Source: Novilysobacter_A longmucuonensis
GTDB lineage: Bacteria; Pseudomonadota; Gammaproteobacteria; Xanthomonadales; Xanthomonadaceae
DNA length: 64,000 nucleotides
NCBI RefSeq assembly: GCF_046600735.1
Contig: NZ_JBJMAW010000002.1
Coordinates: 389,497 to 453,496, forward strand
Reading direction: 5' to 3'
In this document: piece by piece, positions 60,795 through 64,000 of the stretch
Layout: each line of letters begins with the position of its first letter
Position numbering within the stretch: position 1 is the first letter of the stretch
Notes under the pieces: model-generated
What the model was told of the DNA's origin: nothing
Database searches by the model: none
Seen by the model: the letters and a program-made list of their open reading frames with translations, nothing else
Position numbers and translations under genes: made by a program

Positions 60795-61568
60795 CTAAGG
60801 CTCCGCCCGGCGCCAGGGCCGCAAATGCCCGCGGAACGCCACCAGGTAGACCACCGCCGCCCACGCGCTGGCCGCCGCCCAGCCGGCGAGGATGTCCGAC
60901 GGAAAATGCACGCCCAGGTAGACCCGCGAGAACCCGACCAGCAGCACGAAAGGCACCGCCAGCGCGATCACCGGCCAATGCCAGCGCGTCTGCCACGCCA
61001 GCAACACCAGCACCCAGGCCAGCGTCGCCGAGCCCATCGCGTGGCCACTGGGAAAGCTGAACGTGATCTCCGGCATGATCGACTCCCACAGCGACGGCCG
61101 CTCGCGCGCGAACGCCAGCTTGGTCGCCATGTTCAGCAGGGCCGAGCCGCCCAGGGCGATGGCCGCGAAGGTCGCCTCGCGAAAACGCCGCAGGAACGTC
61201 AGCACCAGCACCAGCGCGATGTCCAGCGGCACCACGCCGTTGAGGTAACCGGCCTCGCTGATCCAGACGAAGGCGCGGTCGGCGCCCGGACTGGCCAGCC
61301 CGTGCGCGAACCGCAGGATCGGCTCGTCGAACGGGATCACGTCCTGCCCGTGGATCTCGTCGGCGAGCTCTGCAAACCCCCACAACGGCAGCAGCAGGCC
61401 GGCGAACACCAACGCCAGCCGCCAGCCATGGCGCTTGAGGAACGCGGCGCCAAACCGCGCCTCCTGCTGCAGCGCGTGGCCGGCTTCGGACGCCTGGTGG
61501 TCAGCCGTCCTGGGTGGATCGACCGTAGTTTTTCTCGACGTATTGGTCGATGAGCGCGAGGAAGTCAT
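60795..61568 (-). CDS. PAP2-family membrane phosphatase
   Basis: 257 residues from ATG 61568. The three phosphatase motifs are complete: KLAFARERP (KxxxxxxRP), SFPSGHAMGS (PSGH) and SRVYLGVHFPSD (SRxxxxxHxxxD). Five or six membrane helices. Likely acts on undecaprenyl pyrophosphate or another lipid phosphate on the periplasmic face. The listed start lies 68 bases inside the ispG 3' end; no other ATG is available before the conserved part. Transcribed after ispG. Confidence 0.86.
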   Translation of the reverse strand: MTSSRSSTNTSRKTTVDPPRTADHQASEAGHALQQEARFGAAFLKRHGWRLALVFAGLLLPLWGFAELADEIHGQDVIPFDEPILRFAHGLASPGADRAFVWISEAGYLNGVVPLDIALVLVLTFLRRFREATFAAIALGGSALLNMATKLAFARERPSLWESIMPEITFSFPSGHAMGSATLAWVLVLLAWQTRWHWPVIALAVPFVLLVGFSRVYLGVHFPSDILAGWAAASAWAAVVYLVAFRGHLRPWRRAEP

Positions 61569-62781
61569 GGGCGATATTCTCGCCGCGCAGCGTGACGGTC
61601 TTTTCACCGTCCTCGAACACCGGCGCGGAGGGCGCCTCGCCGGTGCCCGGCAGCGAGATGCCGATATTGGCGTGGCGCGACTCGCCGGGGCCGTTGACCA
61701 CGCAGCCCATCACCGCCAGCGTCAGGTTCTCCGCGCCGGGATGACTGACCTTCCATTGCGGCATCTGCGCGCGCACGTGCGCCTGCACGCGCTGCGCCAG
61801 CTCCTGGAAGAACTCGCTGGTGGTGCGCCCGCAACCCGGGCAGGCGGTGACCATCGGGGTGAACGCGCGCAGGCCCATGGTCTGCAGCAGCTCCTGCGCG
61901 ACGACCACTTCGTTGCTGCGCGCCTGCCCCGGCTCCGGGGTGAGCGAAATGCGGATGGTGTCGCCGATGCCTTCCTGCAGCAGCACCGCGAGCGCGGCAC
62001 TGGAGGCGACGATGCCCTTGCTGCCGATGCCGGCCTCGGTCAGTCCCAGGTGCAGCGCGTAGTCGCCGCGGGTGGCGAGTTCGCGATAAACCGCGACCAG
62101 CTCCTGCACCCCGCTGACCTTGGCGCTGAGCACGATGCGGTCGGCCGGCAGGCCCAGTTCGACAGCGCGCGCGGCCGAGTCCAGCGCCGAGCGGATCAGC
62201 GCCTCACGCAGGACCCGGCTGGCGTCCCAGGGTTCGGCACGGGCGTGGTTCTCGTCCATCAGCCGCGTGGCCAGCGCTTGGTCCAGCGAGCCCCAGTTGG
62301 CGCCGATGCGCACCGCCTTGCCGTGCTCGATCGCCAGTTCGATCAGGGTCGCGAACTGGCTGTCGCGCTTTTTGCCGAAGCCGACATTGCCGGGATTGAT
62401 CCGGTACTTGGCCAGCGCCCGCGCGCAGGCCGGCTCGGCGGTCAGCAGCTGGTGGCCGTTGTAGTGGAAATCGCCGATCAGCGGGACTTCAATGCCCATC
62501 ATCGCGAGCTTGTCGACGATCCGCGGGACCGCGGCGGCAGACTCGGCATTGTTGACCGTGAGCCGCACCAGCTCCGAGCCGGCGCGCCACAGCTCGGCGA
62601 CCTGCCTCACGGTGCCGGCGACATCGGCGGTGTCGGTGTTGGTCATCGACTGCACCACCACCGGCGCACCGCCGCCCACCTCGACCCCACCGATCCGCAC
62701 CGCCCGGGTCAGGCGGCGTGGCAACGGGCCGAACGGGGCGTGGGCGCAGGGCAAGGTGGCATCGGCATTCATGCCGGCCAT
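61501..62781 (-). CDS. ispG: 4-hydroxy-3-methylbut-2-enyl diphosphate synthase IspG
   Basis: 426 residues. Penultimate enzyme of the MEP isoprenoid pathway. Fe-S ligands in CPGCGRTTSEFFQELA and MGCVVNGPGESRHANIG; N-terminal VQSMTNTDTADV and LVRLTVNN mark the barrel domain. It starts at ATG 62781 or 62772; family N-termini vary. An insert after the barrel (DENHARAEPWDASRVLREA) is usual in gammaproteobacteria. The 3' end overlaps the PAP2 gene. Confidence 0.97.
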   Translation of the reverse strand: MAGMNADATLPCAHAPFGPLPRRLTRAVRIGGVEVGGGAPVVVQSMTNTDTADVAGTVRQVAELWRAGSELVRLTVNNAESAAAVPRIVDKLAMMGIEVPLIGDFHYNGHQLLTAEPACARALAKYRINPGNVGFGKKRDSQFATLIELAIEHGKAVRIGANWGSLDQALATRLMDENHARAEPWDASRVLREALIRSALDSAARAVELGLPADRIVLSAKVSGVQELVAVYRELATRGDYALHLGLTEAGIGSKGIVASSAALAVLLQEGIGDTIRISLTPEPGQARSNEVVVAQELLQTMGLRAFTPMVTACPGCGRTTSEFFQELAQRVQAHVRAQMPQWKVSHPGAENLTLAVMGCVVNGPGESRHANIGISLPGTGEAPSAPVFEDGEKTVTLRGENIAHDFLALIDQYVEKNYGRSTQDG

Positions 62782-62869
62782 TGTACCGCCGGCCTCCCTC
62801 AGCCTTTGCAGGAGCGACGCAAGTCGCGACCCCGGAATGTCCGCCCCTCGGTGCGGTACCGTCTACGGT

Positions 62870-63000
62870 TCCGCGATCCACGTTTTTTACGCTGATCAAC
62901 GCTGATAAGCACGGATAAGCACGGATGAGCACGGATCAAGCGTATTCACTGTGCATTTGCCTTATCCGTGTCCATCCGCGTTAATCCGCGTCCCAGGCTG
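62870..63000. repeat. Decamer tandem repeat and its inverted counterpart
   Basis: GATAAGCACG is repeated three times (about 62904-62938, last copy GATGAGCACG), with CTTATCCGTGTCCATCCGCG nearby as an imperfect inverse. Lies between ispG and xseA, which diverge, so it occupies their promoter region. Confidence 0.65.
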
Positions 63001-63011
63001 TTGACAGAGCA

Positions 63012-64000
63012 ATGAACCGCGACGACCCCAACCACGTCCTCACCCCGAGCCAGCTCAATACGCTGGCGCGCGACCTGCTGGAGGGCGCGTTCCCGCTGGT
63101 GTGGGTCGAGGCCGAGCTGGGCAACCTCTCGCGGCCGGCCTCCGGGCACCTGTACTTCACGCTCAAGGACGCGCGCGCGCAGGTGCGGTGTGCGATGTTC
63201 AAGCCCAAGAGCACCTGGCTGAAGTTCGCGCCGCGCGAGGGCCTGCGCGTGCTCGCGCGCGGCCGGTTGACGCTGTACGAGGCGCGCGGCGACTACCAGT
63301 TGGTGCTCGACCACATGGAGGAGGCCGGCGAAGGCGCGCTGCGCCGCGCCTTCGAGGAGCTCAAGGCGAAACTGGCGGCCGAGGGCCTGTTCGCTGCCGA
63401 ACGCAAGCGGCCGCTGCCGAAATTCGCTTCGCGCATCGGCTTGATCACCTCGCCCAGCGGCGCCGCGGTGCGCGACGTGCTGAGCGTGCTGGCGCGGCGC
63501 TTCCCGCTGGTCCAGGCCGAGGTGTTGCCGGTGCCGGTGCAGGGCGAGGCCGCGGCGGCGCAGATCACCCGCATGCTGCAGCGCGCTGCCGCATCAAACC
63601 GCTTCGACGTGCTGGTGCTGGCCCGCGGTGGCGGCTCGCTGGAGGACCTGTGGGCGTTCAACGACGAGCACCTGGCGCGCGCGATCGCCGCATCCACGGT
63701 GCCGGTGGTGTCGGCGATTGGCCACGAGACCGACTTCAGCCTGGCCGACTTCGCCGCCGACGTGCGCGCACCAACGCCGTCGGTCGCGGCCGAGCTGCTG
63801 GTGCCGCACCGCGACGACCTGCTGCAGCGCCTGCGCTCGCTCGATGCTCGCCTGCGCAACCTGCAGACGCAACGTCTGCGCCAGGCGATGCAACGCGCCG
63901 ACCGCGCCGCGCTGCGCCTGAACGCGCTGCGCCCGCAGGCCCGGGTGGAGCTGCTGTGCCGGCGCCAGGCCGAAGCGCTGCGCCGGCTGGCGGCCGCCTG
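63012..64000 (+). CDS. xseA: Exodeoxyribonuclease VII large subunit, N-terminal part (cut by window edge)
   Basis: The first 329 residues are present. An OB-fold DNA-binding domain (about 10-105, with LTPSQLNTLARDLLEGAFPLVWVEAELGN) leads to the catalytic domain with IGLITSPSGAAVRDVL, VLVLARGGGSLEDLWAFNDE and SAIGHETDFSLADFAADVRAPTPSVAAEL, all hallmark XseA segments. With XseB it degrades single-stranded DNA to oligonucleotides. The coiled-coil C-terminus runs off the window. Confidence 0.97.
   Translation, partial: MNRDDPNHVLTPSQLNTLARDLLEGAFPLVWVEAELGNLSRPASGHLYFTLKDARAQVRCAMFKPKSTWLKFAPREGLRVLARGRLTLYEARGDYQLVLDHMEEAGEGALRRAFEELKAKLAAEGLFAAERKRPLPKFASRIGLITSPSGAAVRDVLSVLARRFPLVQAEVLPVPVQGEAAAAQITRMLQRAAASNRFDVLVLARGGGSLEDLWAFNDEHLARAIAASTVPVVSAIGHETDFSLADFAADVRAPTPSVAAELLVPHRDDLLQRLRSLDARLRNLQTQRLRQAMQRADRAALRLNALRPQARVELLCRRQAEALRRLAAA

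Overview
The window is chromosomal DNA of a high-GC gammaproteobacterium, most likely in the Lysobacteraceae (Xanthomonadaceae; Lysobacter/Luteimonas/Xanthomonas relatives). The evidence is an N-acetylornithine carbamoyltransferase in place of ordinary ArgF, a DksA with a very long Lys/Ala-rich N-terminus, a FimX-type REC-PAS-GGDEF-EAL protein, the mtaD-ubiG-gph block, EF-P next to EpmB, and many intergenic palindromes with a GTAG head. No prophage, plasmid or CRISPR locus is visible. The only recognisable insertion sequence is a decayed IS110-family element.

Layout. 1-7361 is housekeeping: argF' (partial), a small periplasmic protein, cysS, sufE, dksA, yidD, dihydroorotase and an M23 peptidase. 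7362-8644 is the broken IS110 element embedded in GTAG repeats. 8645-13198 holds a membrane diguanylate cyclase, folE2, a squalene/phytoene-synthase-like protein and a gph/mupP-type phosphatase. 13299-17374 holds ubiG, mtaD, efp and the divergent epmB. 17515-26936 holds fimX, htpX, gluQ, phbB, phaR, a formylglycine-generating-enzyme-like lipoprotein, rnd and tRNA-Ala(CGC).

27203-42272 reads as a peptidoglycan-peptide scavenging island. Leftward from a shared divergent control region run a secreted transglutaminase-like protein and a TonB-dependent receptor, then, past a strong terminator, an M19 dipeptidase and two penicillin-binding-like serine hydrolases. Rightward run an SH3b-NlpC/P60 endopeptidase, an L-Ala-D/L-Glu epimerase, an RpiR/SIS regulator, a YkuD-fold lipoprotein and a DAACS-type symporter. 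The inferred route is capture and cleavage of muropeptides outside, dipeptide hydrolysis and epimerisation, amino-acid uptake, and control by a MurR-like regulator.

42527-55418 is a second coherent block: two TldD-like metalloproteases with twin-arginine signals, a TldE/PmbA partner without any signal, a Tat-type DUF4159 protein, then MoxR ATPase, DUF58, BatA-like, DUF4175-like and a further membrane-anchored protein in a tightly overlapping operon. I regard this as the best candidate for an undescribed system: an exported TldD/TldE protease with a MoxR/von Willebrand-type assembly machine. Every functional statement about it is inference.

55475 to the end returns to housekeeping: tRNA-Arg(CCT), an ALDH7-type aldehyde dehydrogenase, pyrD-murB (overlapping), an EamA transporter, a PAP2 phosphatase, ispG and the 5' part of xseA. 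Intergenic regions are rich in several repeat families. In three genes (gph, fimX, the symporter) the stop codon itself is the TAG of a GTAG repeat head.
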